DNA of 64,000 bases, from NCBI GenBank assembly GCA_047626155.1, contig JBLHRR010000011.1, forward strand, positions 1 to 64,000, given 5' to 3'. Below, in pieces: positions 27,711 through 37,508 of the stretch. A program made the translations under genes and the position numbers. The notes below the pieces were generated by a model, which saw only the letters and a list, made by a program, of their open reading frames with translations, searched no databases and was not told the DNA's origin. The DNA is from CALGLS01 sp047626155. GTDB lineage: Bacteria > Bacteroidota > Bacteroidia > Chitinophagales > Saprospiraceae. The number at the start of each line of letters is the position of its first letter. Position 1 is the stretch's first letter.

Positions 27711-27718
27711 CAAAGGTA
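27711..27718 (-). promoter_or_regulatory. Promoter -7 box of the PorP/SprF gene
   Basis: On the minus strand TACCTTTG matches TAnnTTTG. Initiation would be near 27704, so translation must begin at 27683 or 27653. No -33 TTG is found at the ideal distance. Confidence 0.5.
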
Positions 27719-27973
27719 CATTTAGTGCTGCTCAAAAAGTATTACATTTCGGTAGAACTTTAATTTTTTTTCGTCTTGCTTTTAGATCCTACCCTGTTGA
27801 GAGACACTAACTTAGTGATAATAAGTACAAACGATTGTGTGTAGCTAATATTATACCTTGATTTACAATTAAATAAGGTAAATTGGCTATATTGGCCCCA
27901 ATTGGATTTAGGATTGAATGAATTACAAATCCATCCACTTTCAAGGGAATCAAACTACACATACTCAACATCA

Positions 27974-28819
27974 ATGAACTACGGAATTTGCCCACTCAGC
28001 GTCGTACCTGTACGAAGTTCTGCTTCCGACAAAAGCGAAATGGTTACTCAATTACTCTTTGGAGAAACCGTAGAAATACTGGACACCAAGTCCAGTTGGT
28101 CTCGCATACGCTGTACTTGGGATAATTATATCGGTTGGGTTGACTCCAAACAAATCAAAGCTCTTCCTGCTTCAGACGTAGAAAGTTATAAAAACAAATA
28201 CGCCTATAGCTTGGAACTCATTCAGGCAGCCGTGGGCGATGGCTATTATCTGCCAATTACGATAGGTGCTACTTTGCCAGAATTCGATGGCATGCACTTT
28301 CGCCTCAATGGTAGTTCCTTTACTTTTAGTGGACAGGCCATCTCTCCACTAGACACTCAACTCAGCACAGCCCTTATCCTGAAAATAGCCAGACGTTATT
28401 TGTATGCCCCCTACCTTTGGGGTGGCCGCTCTCCGATGGGGATTGATTGCAGTGGTTTATCACAAATTGTTTTTAAAATGGCTGGCGTTGCCATTCCAAG
28501 AGATGCTTCTGAGCAGGTTCACATTGGCCACATGGTCGATTTCAACGAACAAGCACAAGCAGGAGACCTTGCCTTTTTTGAAAACAAAAAAGGGAATATC
28601 TCTCACGTAGGTATCTTGTTAAGTAAAAACGAAATCATCCATGCATCTGGCCAGGTCCGCGTTGATAAGATTGATCACTTTGGTATCTTCAATGAAACCA
28701 CTGAGAAGTATACTCATAAACTAAGGGTAATTAAGCGACTGCTACCGACCGATGATGAAGTCCTTGCGGAGGAGAAGACAGAGAAGGAAGATGTGGAGAA
28801 TCAGGTGAAGTTGTTTTAG
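27974..28819 (+). CDS. NlpC/P60 peptidoglycan hydrolase with SH3 domains
   Basis: 281 residues. An N-terminal bacterial SH3 domain (VVPVRSSASDKSEMVTQLLF, 10-65) and a second region precede the NlpC/P60 domain. The catalytic residues are Cys159 in GIDCSGL, His211 in NISHVGIL and His223 in IIHASG. The motif YLWGGRSPMGIDCSG is diagnostic. Such enzymes cleave gamma-D-Glu-diaminopimelate bonds in peptidoglycan stems. There is no signal peptide, so the enzyme may act on recycled muropeptides or leave by another route. A longer frame from a TTG at 27902 adds 24 residues without homology, so the ATG at 27974 is preferred. Confidence 0.9.
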   Translation: MNYGICPLSVVPVRSSASDKSEMVTQLLFGETVEILDTKSSWSRIRCTWDNYIGWVDSKQIKALPASDVESYKNKYAYSLELIQAAVGDGYYLPITIGATLPEFDGMHFRLNGSSFTFSGQAISPLDTQLSTALILKIARRYLYAPYLWGGRSPMGIDCSGLSQIVFKMAGVAIPRDASEQVHIGHMVDFNEQAQAGDLAFFENKKGNISHVGILLSKNEIIHASGQVRVDKIDHFGIFNETTEKYTHKLRVIKRLLPTDDEVLAEEKTEKEDVENQVKLF

Positions 28820-29748
28820 ATCGAATTGCCAACGCAGCCCCCGGTCCTTAAAAGGGAGATCCGCGTGCTTGTAAATCCTAATAGCACTTCAGTTGGCTTA
28901 TCTGTTGTTTCACCAAGTGCTGCGTATGTATTTTACATTACTCTTGTTATTATCTAATCTCATCAGTCTAGAAAATCCTATTGGAACCGCGCGTGCTGAA
29001 GCTCCTCTTTAAGACAGGGGGGGGGGGAGCTGACCCTCAACGCGCCTAACGCATTTCTAATTGCACCTCCTTTAAATATGACAAATTTTCGAGAATTTGC
29101 CATATCATTAGACCTTCCACTTTGCCACCGTAAACAATAACACTACAACTCCTTTCTTCTTGTCCTCTAAAATCCCCACCCTCCCCCTTTCCGTACCTAT
29201 TTACCGAAAATTTCATTTTAAATGAATTATTTTTAATCGTTATGGGGTTACCTTATAACAACACGACCACTAGGTCGTTTATTTTAAACTAAGCTATTAA
29301 AACTAAAAATTCATCATGTCATATTCGACAAAGTCAATTCACTATTAGGGTAAAGGTAGTAGCATAGAACATCGACCAACAAGTCGCACATCTTGCTTTA
29401 TATCATATACTTATAGTTACTTCTTATTTTTACTGGAACAACTGAGGATGAAAATATCCAGGAAGTATAAGCGTTGAAAACGACTTATGGGTGAGCAACC
29501 TGTAAGAACAGATTTTTCAGTATTAATTTTTATAACAATTAGAATACAGGACTTGAGAGAGGTCCTTGTACAAGGCCATTGCTATGCCTTTTTTGAACAG
29601 AAGCCATTGAGTAGCTCCAATGCCTTAAGGGGCAATCCATGCCACACAACAAGGTATTTATAACCTTTCCAGGAGGAAACTGCAGATAATTCCGGGAGGT
29701 GCCAAATATGCTAGAAACAATTTTATTAACAACAAAAAACATTTAATT
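28820..29748. other. Long non-coding region with G/C-rich repeats and a possible structured RNA
   Basis: Over 900 bases without a supported gene. Two copies of a repeat lie at 28844-28868 (GCAGCCCCCGGTCCTTAAAA, then GGGAGATCCGCG) and 28993-29045, the latter with a run of 11 G at 29017-29027. Past 29100 the sequence is A/T-rich. The stretch 29545-29700 contains complementary segments (GGACTT...GAGGTCC, AAGGCCATT...AATGCCTT) and two AGGAGG-like sites (TCCAGGAGGAAAC, TCCGGGAGGTGCC). It may be an RNA leader for the small ORF at 29749. A minus-strand 67-codon frame (29539-29742) has no support. Confidence 0.45.
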
Positions 29749-29790
29749 ATGGACATCGTAGAAATCATCATTGACATTATTACTGCCTAG
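29749..29790 (+). CDS. Possible 13-residue peptide gene
   Basis: ATG at 29749 to TAG encodes MDIVEIIIDIITA, a short hydrophobic, acidic peptide. It is followed 28 bases later by a strong terminator (29814-29856), and an even shorter ORF (29708-29746, 12 codons) ends two bases before it. The unit fits a small peptide or small RNA gene, but a 13-codon frame can easily arise by chance. Function is unknown. Confidence 0.3.
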   Translation: MDIVEIIIDIITA

Positions 29791-29813
29791 TAATAATTAG
29801 GCAATTCTAAAAA

Positions 29814-29856
29814 AAAATAGTGCTGTCGTTTTTCGGTAGTACTATTTTTTTTTCAA
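29814..29856. terminator. Bidirectional terminator
   Basis: AAAAAAATAGTGCTGTC pairs with GGTAGTACTATTTTTTT around a short loop, with two G-U pairs, and T-runs lie on both strands. It ends the plus-strand unit and, on the other strand, abuts the stop of the 482-residue gene at 29858. Confidence 0.75.
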
Positions 29857-29857
29857 C

Positions 29858-31306
29858 TTAGGTAGCTCCAATTTTTTCAACTAACCATTCTTTCGCCATA
29901 ATCAAACGAGTGGAGTTCAATTGCTCCAGTAGTTCTGTATTATCCCTTGTTTGAGGTAATAACTTAAGTATATTAATGAAGTTAAGCCCTGACGTTACAT
30001 AGGCAATTTGCAACCTTTTATTCCCTTTTAGAAACGTTTCAAATTGATCACATTTTCGGTAAAATCGCTTTTGATATTTCACCCTCAATTCATAATAAGC
30101 CTTTGTTTCCGATAATAAACAAAGTAGTTTATGAGCAGGGTTTTTAGTTTTTAAAACTGAACAAATCAGAATGACCTCTTCAAAATTGCCCTTACTAAAA
30201 GAAATATTTGCCTCACTAATAATTATAACTGAATCTTTTACTTCCGGTCTTAAGGTATGTCCCCATTTTTTGATAATATTTGATGCTTCCAAAAATGAAC
30301 CTAGTACGCACCCTACACTAACAATACTAGCAAACAAGTTTTCAGGAAAATAACCTGATAGCGTGAATAGCTCTCTATTCATTCCAAAATTATATAAATC
30401 AAATGTTTGTTTTGCCCCTCTAATATCTCCGGAACGATAAAGATCAATTGAATAATTTAATAGATATCCAACGAATATAAATAATTCAGTATTCTCGATA
30501 GACAGTTCTCTTTCAATCTCTTTTCTTAAATGAAAATACTCTTCTTGACCTCCTCCCCTTATGACATTAATCGCTTTCAAATATAAAGCCCTCAATTCAT
30601 TAAGGCCTTCCGTCTCATTGTTGTGCAAATCCAAAACTTCATCTAACAATAAAATGGTATTTTCTTCCTGAAGAAGTCTTTCCCGCATCAACAACTCACA
30701 ACTATATTTTAATTTTGCTGTAGAGTAAAATTCATCGAGCAGCTTCATTGCCTCAGGAACAATATTCGACTCTTTATCAAACTTATCAATATCTGTAGTA
30801 TAATAATGTAAATCCTTCAGTATCAATAACTGAAGCGGATGCCAAAAATCTCTTTTCTTCTCCTTCTCCTTTTTTTTACTAATTCGCTTGATTTGGCTCA
30901 GGTACTCCTTATTCAGATTCCGTTTTTTAAGTGCCCGCAATTTCATCACTTCAGTCTCAAAACAATTATCCTCCATTTCCTTCCAAACCAAAAACTTTAT
31001 TAGATAAGTATAAAGGTCTGAACAAGAATTCTGAAGATTCACCAATTCCTTAGCCTCCTTTGCCATTCGGTCATAGACGAGATAGAAAACTTGCTCCAAG
31101 TTCAGCTCTTCTTCTAAACTGTCAAAATTTGTTCGTAAGACATCCAAGTAGGCAAAAACACTAAGTTCAATCCGCTTGGTACCGTAGAAGGATTGAAGGA
31201 AATGGGCTGCTTCCTGCCTTTCTTTTTTAGAAAAACTGCGAAAAAGATCTAAAATCTTCGACTCTTTCAGCGATTTTCCACGGTGATTTTTATCATTTGC
31301 TCCCAC
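29858..31306 (-). CDS. Large alpha-helical protein of unknown function
   Basis: 482 residues, almost entirely helical and rich in Leu, Glu and Lys. The N terminus (KILDLFRSFSKKERQEAAHFLQS) resembles a group of Bacteroidota proteins of about 500 residues that open with a Ser-Lys-Lys-Glu 'LSKKE' motif and have TPR-like helical repeats; this is from memory and unnamed. There is no signal peptide, membrane helix or catalytic motif. The start at 31306 is a GTG, chosen because the frame closes soon upstream and no ATG fits. The gene stands alone, tail-to-tail with the possible peptide unit. TPR-like proteins can bind peptides or partner proteins, but no role is supported. Confidence 0.7.
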   Translation of the reverse strand: MGANDKNHRGKSLKESKILDLFRSFSKKERQEAAHFLQSFYGTKRIELSVFAYLDVLRTNFDSLEEELNLEQVFYLVYDRMAKEAKELVNLQNSCSDLYTYLIKFLVWKEMEDNCFETEVMKLRALKKRNLNKEYLSQIKRISKKKEKEKKRDFWHPLQLLILKDLHYYTTDIDKFDKESNIVPEAMKLLDEFYSTAKLKYSCELLMRERLLQEENTILLLDEVLDLHNNETEGLNELRALYLKAINVIRGGGQEEYFHLRKEIERELSIENTELFIFVGYLLNYSIDLYRSGDIRGAKQTFDLYNFGMNRELFTLSGYFPENLFASIVSVGCVLGSFLEASNIIKKWGHTLRPEVKDSVIIISEANISFSKGNFEEVILICSVLKTKNPAHKLLCLLSETKAYYELRVKYQKRFYRKCDQFETFLKGNKRLQIAYVTSGLNFINILKLLPQTRDNTELLEQLNSTRLIMAKEWLVEKIGAT

Positions 31307-31978
31307 TTATCAGGTCAGTTTTAAGTTTAAAATAAACAAGAAATGGAAAGATACACTTTTTAACCACGGTGAAAATATCAAAAGGAGGGAAAATGGCTGG
31401 TAAAACAAATATGCTTTTTACTCATCTTTGCATTGAAACACAAAGTATAACGCAAACTAATTCACTGCCCCAACTAGTTAACGCGCTTTTTATTTTTTTC
31501 AAGGGCAGTGTTTTAGTGCGCTTCTTGTCTTATAGACTAAGGTAATACAAAAACTAAACTACTCTAATTTTAACATTGAAAAGAGCCATTCCCTAGTTTC
31601 TTTTCCAACAAAAAATATAAGCCCCCTTAGTTTGAAGACTGATAGTCGGTCTGAAAGCGCTCGAACAATAAACTGTTCGAGCGCTCAAGGCTACTCCCTT
31701 AATTATCCCCTTTCAAAGAAAGCCTACCCAAGTCTTCATTTCATAGCCCGCTCCAATTACTACCTAGCCCCATTTGACAAATTGCCAAACAGGTCTCTAA
31801 TCTACCTAAGTATCATATTGGAAAACAAAATAAACTATCCCTAACCGACTTCGAAGGCGGACACACACAAAAGCAGCAAGTATCTCATGGAACCATACGC
31901 AAGACTATGAAGAAGTCGACCCTACGCTTCACCCCGAGCCGCAGCTCGGGGCTCGAAAAAAAAGACACGCACCCAAAA
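31307..31978. other. Intergenic region with two hairpins
   Basis: 672 bases. There is a perfect 12-bp hairpin (AGCGCTCGAACA, loop ATAAAC) at 31656-31685 and a copy of repeat R2 at 31915-31963. Otherwise it is A/T-rich without a supported gene; a 70-codon plus-strand frame (31632-31844) runs across the hairpin and is rejected. The promoter of the 482-residue gene should lie near 31310-31400 but no clear box was found. Confidence 0.5.
31915..31963 (+). repeat. Dispersed repeat R2, copy 1
   Basis: Begins GTCGACCCTACGCTTCACCC, continues CGAGCCGCAGCTCGGGGCTCG and ends in an A-run. The palindrome CCCCGAGC...GCTCGGGG folds. The complement of 41256-41300 matches at almost every position. Confidence 0.65.
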
Positions 31979-34267
31979 CTACAAAGGCAGCAACCGCACC
32001 ACCACCGACTTCGAAGCCGGCGTATGCGCAACAGCATCGTACTTATCCATAGGCACCAGTACATTAGCCTCCGGGAAATAAGTAGCCACACAACGACTTG
32101 GAATATCGAAAGGAACCACAGAAAAGTTCGGAGCAACTCGCTCCACCCCACCAAAGTTATTCACCAAATCTACATAATCACCAGTTTTTAAACCCGCCGC
32201 TTTCATGTCCTTTTTATTCACCATCACTACACGTCGACCATTAATCCCTCGGTAGCGATCTTCATTACCATAAATAGTGGTATTAAATTGATCGTGATTT
32301 CGCAAAGTAGTCATTAAGAATTCATCATCCTTTAGTGGGTTCTTTGAAGTAGGAACCACAGAAAACAATGCTTTCCCGGAACCTGTAGTAAAGGTTCTTT
32401 CCCTCGGACCATTGGGCAAATAGAAACCCCCTTCTCGACGAATACGCTCGTTGTAATTATCAAAACCAGGAATACAATCTTCAATGACATCGCGGATTAA
32501 GTCATAATTACTGGCCATTTCCAACCAATTCACGGAGTATTTATCTTTCAAGGTTGCTTTCGCTAAACGAGCTACAATTTGAGGTTCGCTAATCAAATCC
32601 GGAGATGCCGGCTTCAAAACCCCTTTAGATTTGTGTACAATCCCCATCGAGTTTTCAACGCTAACAAACTGTTCGCCAGTAGTTTGTACATCATGTTCTG
32701 TACGTCCAAGACAAGGGAGAATGATCGCGGTTTTTCCAGTAACCAAATGATTTCTATTCGGCTTGGTGCTAACCATTACTGTCAACTTGCAGTTACGCAT
32801 CGCATCTGCCGTGTACTCTGTATCCGGGGCTGCTAACAATAAATTTCCACCCAAAGCAAAGAACACCTTTACCTTTTTAGCATGCATAGCTTTTATAGCC
32901 GTTACTGCATTATAGCCGTCTTCTTTTGGTGGTTCAAAATTAAATCGTTTGCTAAGTTTTGCTCCAAAAGCGGGTTTAAGTTTTTCCCAGATGCCCATTG
33001 TACGATCTCCTTGTACATTACTGTGGCCACGCACGGGACAAGCTCCTGCTCCTGGCACTCCTATGGCGCCACGCAACAACAATAAGTTTACAATCTCTTT
33101 AATATTGTTTACTCCATTCGTATGCTGCGTAATTCCCATTGCCCAGCATATGATCATTTTTTTTGCAGAAGCGATAATCGTGGCTGCTTCCTGAATATCA
33201 GCAATAGATATTCCAGCAGCTTTCGCTAAATCTTCAACAGATTGTGTACGGATGTCTTTGACAAAATCATCATAACCGGTCGTATGTTTTTCGACAAATT
33301 CATGATCAACAACCGTCCCGGGATTCGCATCTTCTTTTTCTATCAAAATTCGGAGGATCGCTTTTAGCAAAGCGATGTCTTCATTTATTTTCACCTGTAA
33401 AAACAGATCGCACAGTTGAGTTGGAGCGCCTACCCATCCGGATAATTCCTGAGGATTTTTGAACTTCTTTAATCCTGTTTCCGCCAAAGGATTGATACTG
33501 ATGATCTTAGCCCCATTTCGTTTCGCTTTTTGCAAAGCCGACATCATTCGAGGGTGGTTAGTTCCAGGGTTCTGACCAATGACAATGACTAAATCCGTGA
33601 TGTAAAAGTCTTCCAGCTTTACGGTTCCTTTTCCTATGCCGATGGTTTGACTAAGGCCTGAACCTGAAGTCTCGTGACACATATTGGAACAATCCGGCAA
33701 GTTATTGGTTCCGAATTGACGAACGAATAACTGATATAAAAAGGCGGCTTCATTACTGGTTCTACCAGAGGTATAAAAAGCAGCTTCATTAGGATTGTCA
33801 AGCGCATTTAGCTCTGTAGCTATATGTTGGAAAGCATCCTCCCAGGAGATTGGTTCGTAGTGAGTCGCACCAGGTTTTAACACCATCGGCTCAGTAATCC
33901 GCCCAACTTTGCCCAACTTCATTTCCGACCAGGTCATCATTTCCTCAATAGAATTGTTTTTCCAAAAAGCGACATTCGCTCTTCTGGAAGTAGCTTCTTC
34001 TGTCACTGCCTTTGCTCCATTTTCACAGTACTCTGCAAAACCAGATCGATCACTTGGTTTTGGGTCAGGCCAGGCACAACTGGGACAATCGAAGCCTTTG
34101 GTCTGATTAAGGTTTAGAAAACCTTTTGTACAATTGTGAACTGACATTTGGCTATAGCCTTTCTTCAAAGCTGACCAGACGGCAGTTGCACCGGCAGCAA
34201 CTTCTGCAGGTTTACTTAGTTCTATTTTTTCCTTATCTGTTGGAAGTGTATATTTTGTTTTTTTCAT
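31979..34267 (-). CDS. Molybdopterin-dependent oxidoreductase, FdhF/YdeP type
   Basis: 762 residues. It belongs to the DMSO-reductase family branch that includes YdeP and is annotated 'oxidoreductase alpha (molybdopterin) subunit'. Seen are CTKGFLNLNQTKGFDCPSCAWPD near the N terminus (iron-sulfur-binding region, with CPSC), TSGRTSNEAAFLYQL, SNMCHETSGSGL (candidate Mo-ligand Cys), VIGQNPGTNHPRM, and the C-terminal MGD-binding part (FLMTTLRNHDQFNTTIYG, YRGINGRRVVMVN). It should bind a molybdopterin guanine dinucleotide cofactor in the cytoplasm; the substrate is unknown. No formate dehydrogenase accessory genes are nearby. ATG start at 34267. Confidence 0.9.
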   Translation of the reverse strand: MKKTKYTLPTDKEKIELSKPAEVAAGATAVWSALKKGYSQMSVHNCTKGFLNLNQTKGFDCPSCAWPDPKPSDRSGFAEYCENGAKAVTEEATSRRANVAFWKNNSIEEMMTWSEMKLGKVGRITEPMVLKPGATHYEPISWEDAFQHIATELNALDNPNEAAFYTSGRTSNEAAFLYQLFVRQFGTNNLPDCSNMCHETSGSGLSQTIGIGKGTVKLEDFYITDLVIVIGQNPGTNHPRMMSALQKAKRNGAKIISINPLAETGLKKFKNPQELSGWVGAPTQLCDLFLQVKINEDIALLKAILRILIEKEDANPGTVVDHEFVEKHTTGYDDFVKDIRTQSVEDLAKAAGISIADIQEAATIIASAKKMIICWAMGITQHTNGVNNIKEIVNLLLLRGAIGVPGAGACPVRGHSNVQGDRTMGIWEKLKPAFGAKLSKRFNFEPPKEDGYNAVTAIKAMHAKKVKVFFALGGNLLLAAPDTEYTADAMRNCKLTVMVSTKPNRNHLVTGKTAIILPCLGRTEHDVQTTGEQFVSVENSMGIVHKSKGVLKPASPDLISEPQIVARLAKATLKDKYSVNWLEMASNYDLIRDVIEDCIPGFDNYNERIRREGGFYLPNGPRERTFTTGSGKALFSVVPTSKNPLKDDEFLMTTLRNHDQFNTTIYGNEDRYRGINGRRVVMVNKKDMKAAGLKTGDYVDLVNNFGGVERVAPNFSVVPFDIPSRCVATYFPEANVLVPMDKYDAVAHTPASKSVVVRLLPL

Positions 34268-34511
34268 TTTAATGTACTGTTTACAAGGAGATCCACTAAT
34301 TTATACTTCTCATTTATATTCAAAGTAATGGCCTTTACTCCAAGAGTATTAAATCCAGTGGCAAATTAGTCATTTCGATAACAAAAAATCTTATAAGTAA
34401 AATTTTAATAATGGAAAATTAAAAAAGTTGATTAACTTTAAGGGTCCAGTAAGTAATAAAGTTGATTTGTTATTACCGGAACCTGAACCGAACATTACCT
34501 TGATACTGACT

Positions 34512-37484
34512 ATGCTACGAAAACTAATATTCATATTACCCTTACTTTTCCTTCATCAAACCATACTATCTGCTCAACAATTAGCGCAGGAGCAAGGCAG
34601 TATCCTCATCCAGCTCCCGACAAACACGAATATCAAATCTTTTGTGCATCACTGGTCTTTTTTTAAAGGAAAACCGACTGAATTGCAAATCAAAAGTCCA
34701 TTAATACCGGCATTGAATATCTGGAAAATTTCTTTTGACCACATACACATCAATGAACATCACTTCCTAAAAGCCATTCGAGGAAACTCAAAATGCCTGG
34801 CTGCTCAATTTAATCATTTTGTTAGCAGTCGACAGAACCTTCCCAATGACGGTCTTTTTTCTAATCAATGGCATCATATAAATATAGGTAACAATGGAGG
34901 AGTTCCTGATGCCGACATGGATACCGATTTGGCCTGGGATATAAGCACCGGTGGTCTGACACTTAGTGGAGACACCATTGTAGTAGCCGTGTTAGACGAT
35001 GGCGTTCAGATAGATCATCCGGATCTTGCTCAGAACCTTTGGCGCAATCATGGGGAAATTCCTAACAATGGAATCGATGATGACAACAATGGTTATGTAG
35101 ATGATTTTATAGGTTGGAATATCAGTAGCAATACTGACCAAATAGCAGGTGGGGGTCACGGAACTCCTGTTGCCGGCATCATTGGAGCCATAGGAAATAA
35201 TAACATCGGTATCAGTGGGGTCAATTGGAATGTTAAAATCATGATTGTTAAAAATGATTTCAATACCACGGAATCAGAAGTTCTGGAAGCATATGCTTAC
35301 CCCTTGAAGATGAGGATCAAATTCAATGAAAGTGATGGCCTTGAAGGTGCTTTTGTTGTCGCCACCAATGCAAGCTGGGGTATTAATGGAGGCAATCCTG
35401 ACGATGCACCGCTTTGGTGTGGCCTTTTTGATGAACTTGGTGAGGTGGGTATCTTGAATTGTGGCGCTACTGCTAACAGCAATTTGAACGTGGATGAAGA
35501 GGGCGATTTGCCTACTGGCTGTACAAGCGACTATCTTATTTCGGTAACCAATATGCGACGCAACGATACTAAAGAGCCGGAGGCCGCTTATGGTGCCAAC
35601 TCTGTAGACCTCGGCGCTTTTGGCTCTGAGGTTTTTACGCTTGGAAATAATAACAATTATACTACGTTTGGAGGCACTTCTGGCGCAACACCACAGGTAA
35701 CTGCCGCTGTAGCACTTTTATACAGCGCTCCTTGCCCGGACATAGTCGCTCTTTATGAAAACGATCCGGCAGCCGCAGCTCTACTTATCAAAGAATATAT
35801 CCTGGGCGGAGTTGATCCGAACATTAGCTTGGATAACATTACAACTACGGAAGGACGCATGAACATACACAACAGCATGCAACTTGTCATTGAAAATTGT
35901 AGTCCATGCTTACCCCCATACAATCTAACAGTAGAAAATGTTGACTCCAATAGTATTAATCTGATTTGGAATGCTCCTCTCGACGAAGAAAACAACATCC
36001 TTAGCTGGCGGCTTGTCGGGTCTAACAGTTGGAATACTTCGACGGATGCGGTGAGCCCTTTTCTCGTTAGTGGACTAATTGGTTGCACGAATTATGAATT
36101 CCAAATTGAAAGTGTTTGTTCCAATATGACCAGCAGTTCAAGCGTGGCTTTTCCTTTCCAAACGGATGGTTGCTGCATTGCTCCGGAAGAAATCCTAATC
36201 AGTGACATTGGCCTCAGCGGTTGCCAAATAAACTTCCCGACTGTTACTACTGCAACTCAATATAACATTTTAGTTACAAATCAAAACACAGCCACTACTG
36301 AGGAGATACAAACCATAGAGACTTCGTTCTTTCTGAATCTACTAGAATCTTGCAATCCTTACTTGGTCCAAGTAAATACGGTATGCGCAAATGGTCAGAC
36401 TACTGAATACAACAATGGGGCTACATTTACTACTTTTGGTTGCGGTGCCTGTACAGACCTTAGTTACTGCCCTTCCGCAGCAGAAACCTCTGAATTTGAA
36501 TGGATTTCCAATGTTTCTTTTAACTCACTCAACAACGACTCTGGTAATGACAATGGTTATGGCGATTATTCTGGTTTATTTACAGAAGTTGCCACTTATA
36601 GCAGCTATCCCATTTCAATCAGTCCAACCTTTGCAGGCCCCAGTTATAACGAGTATATAAAAGTCTGGATCGATTACAATCAGGATGGTGATTTTGAAGA
36701 GGAGAACGAATTAGTTTTTGATCCTTTAAGTACTACTTCTGCGACTATTACAGCTGAAGTAATTATACCCTCTGATGCACTACCTGGCCTGACCAGAATG
36801 CGAGTCAGTATGAAATACATCGGTGATTTTGACATGGAAGAACCAGAATATTGTACTTCATTATTTGGCTTTGGAGAAGTGGAGGACTATTGTTTACTAA
36901 TTGTAGAAGGCCCTCCTCCCAATTGTGATCTTCCTTTCAATCTGGACACGCTGAGTTCCTCTTTTGCCAATGTTACTTTAAACTGGGAAGATCCAACGGA
37001 GGATCATGAAAACCACAATCTACGTTATCGAAAGTCTGGTACCTTTAATTGGACACAGATAAACGGTATAGATCCGCCTTTTGAACTTAGCAATTTAGAA
37101 CTCTGTACCAATTATGAATCGCAGGTTTCTGCCAATTGTGTGGGTATGGGCACTTCTGGCTTTACCAATATTTTCGTTTTTAGTACTGATTGTATTATTA
37201 ATAGCCAAAACCTTCTTTCAACAGCCATAAAGATCGGCCTCTATCCTAATCCAGCAGATCAATTTTTGGTTGTAGATTTTGAAATTCCAATTGCTTCCAA
37301 TATCAAACTAAGTTTGATATCCGTAGATGGAAAGCAGCAATTATTACAGGATGGGTATTTTGCGGAAGCAGGCGAGCATCAATTGGTCTTGGACGAACTG
37401 AGCCAATTCCCCGCAGGTTTGTATTGGTTGGTATTTGAAACAGAGGAGGACAGCGTTTTTGAAAAAATAGTGTTAGTGAGATAG
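34512..37484 (+). CDS. Subtilisin-like (S8) protease with fibronectin-type, GEVED and T9SS sorting domains
   Basis: 990 residues from the ATG at 34512, which begins the signal peptide MLRKLIFILPLLFLHQTILS; a frame from an upstream TTG adds 28 unlikely residues. The S8 triad is Asp near 161 (VAVLDDGVQIDHPDL), His near 215 (GGGHGTPVAG) and Ser near 388 (GGTSGATPQV). Two fibronectin-III-like domains follow (PPYNLTVENVDSNSINLIW, PFNLDTLSSSFANVTLNW) around a GEVED domain (YIKVWIDYNQDGDFEEENEL, GEVEDYCL). The end is a sorting domain (LYPNPADQFLVVDF, FPAGLYWLVFE). It is likely a secreted or surface protease exported by the T9SS. Confidence 0.92.
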   Translation: MLRKLIFILPLLFLHQTILSAQQLAQEQGSILIQLPTNTNIKSFVHHWSFFKGKPTELQIKSPLIPALNIWKISFDHIHINEHHFLKAIRGNSKCLAAQFNHFVSSRQNLPNDGLFSNQWHHINIGNNGGVPDADMDTDLAWDISTGGLTLSGDTIVVAVLDDGVQIDHPDLAQNLWRNHGEIPNNGIDDDNNGYVDDFIGWNISSNTDQIAGGGHGTPVAGIIGAIGNNNIGISGVNWNVKIMIVKNDFNTTESEVLEAYAYPLKMRIKFNESDGLEGAFVVATNASWGINGGNPDDAPLWCGLFDELGEVGILNCGATANSNLNVDEEGDLPTGCTSDYLISVTNMRRNDTKEPEAAYGANSVDLGAFGSEVFTLGNNNNYTTFGGTSGATPQVTAAVALLYSAPCPDIVALYENDPAAAALLIKEYILGGVDPNISLDNITTTEGRMNIHNSMQLVIENCSPCLPPYNLTVENVDSNSINLIWNAPLDEENNILSWRLVGSNSWNTSTDAVSPFLVSGLIGCTNYEFQIESVCSNMTSSSSVAFPFQTDGCCIAPEEILISDIGLSGCQINFPTVTTATQYNILVTNQNTATTEEIQTIETSFFLNLLESCNPYLVQVNTVCANGQTTEYNNGATFTTFGCGACTDLSYCPSAAETSEFEWISNVSFNSLNNDSGNDNGYGDYSGLFTEVATYSSYPISISPTFAGPSYNEYIKVWIDYNQDGDFEEENELVFDPLSTTSATITAEVIIPSDALPGLTRMRVSMKYIGDFDMEEPEYCTSLFGFGEVEDYCLLIVEGPPPNCDLPFNLDTLSSSFANVTLNWEDPTEDHENHNLRYRKSGTFNWTQINGIDPPFELSNLELCTNYESQVSANCVGMGTSGFTNIFVFSTDCIINSQNLLSTAIKIGLYPNPADQFLVVDFEIPIASNIKLSLISVDGKQQLLQDGYFAEAGEHQLVLDELSQFPAGLYWLVFETEEDSVFEKIVLVR

Positions 37485-37508
37485 GGATTTCTAATCCGCG
37501 GAGTTCTT

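Noticed and set aside
29539..29742. 67-codon minus-strand frame in the long non-coding region
   Set aside because: No homology; it overlaps the folded stretch and has no separate promoter or terminator.
31632..31844. 70-codon plus-strand frame between the molybdoenzyme and the helical protein gene
   Set aside because: It runs through the perfect 12-bp hairpin at 31656-31685 and has no recognisable protein features.
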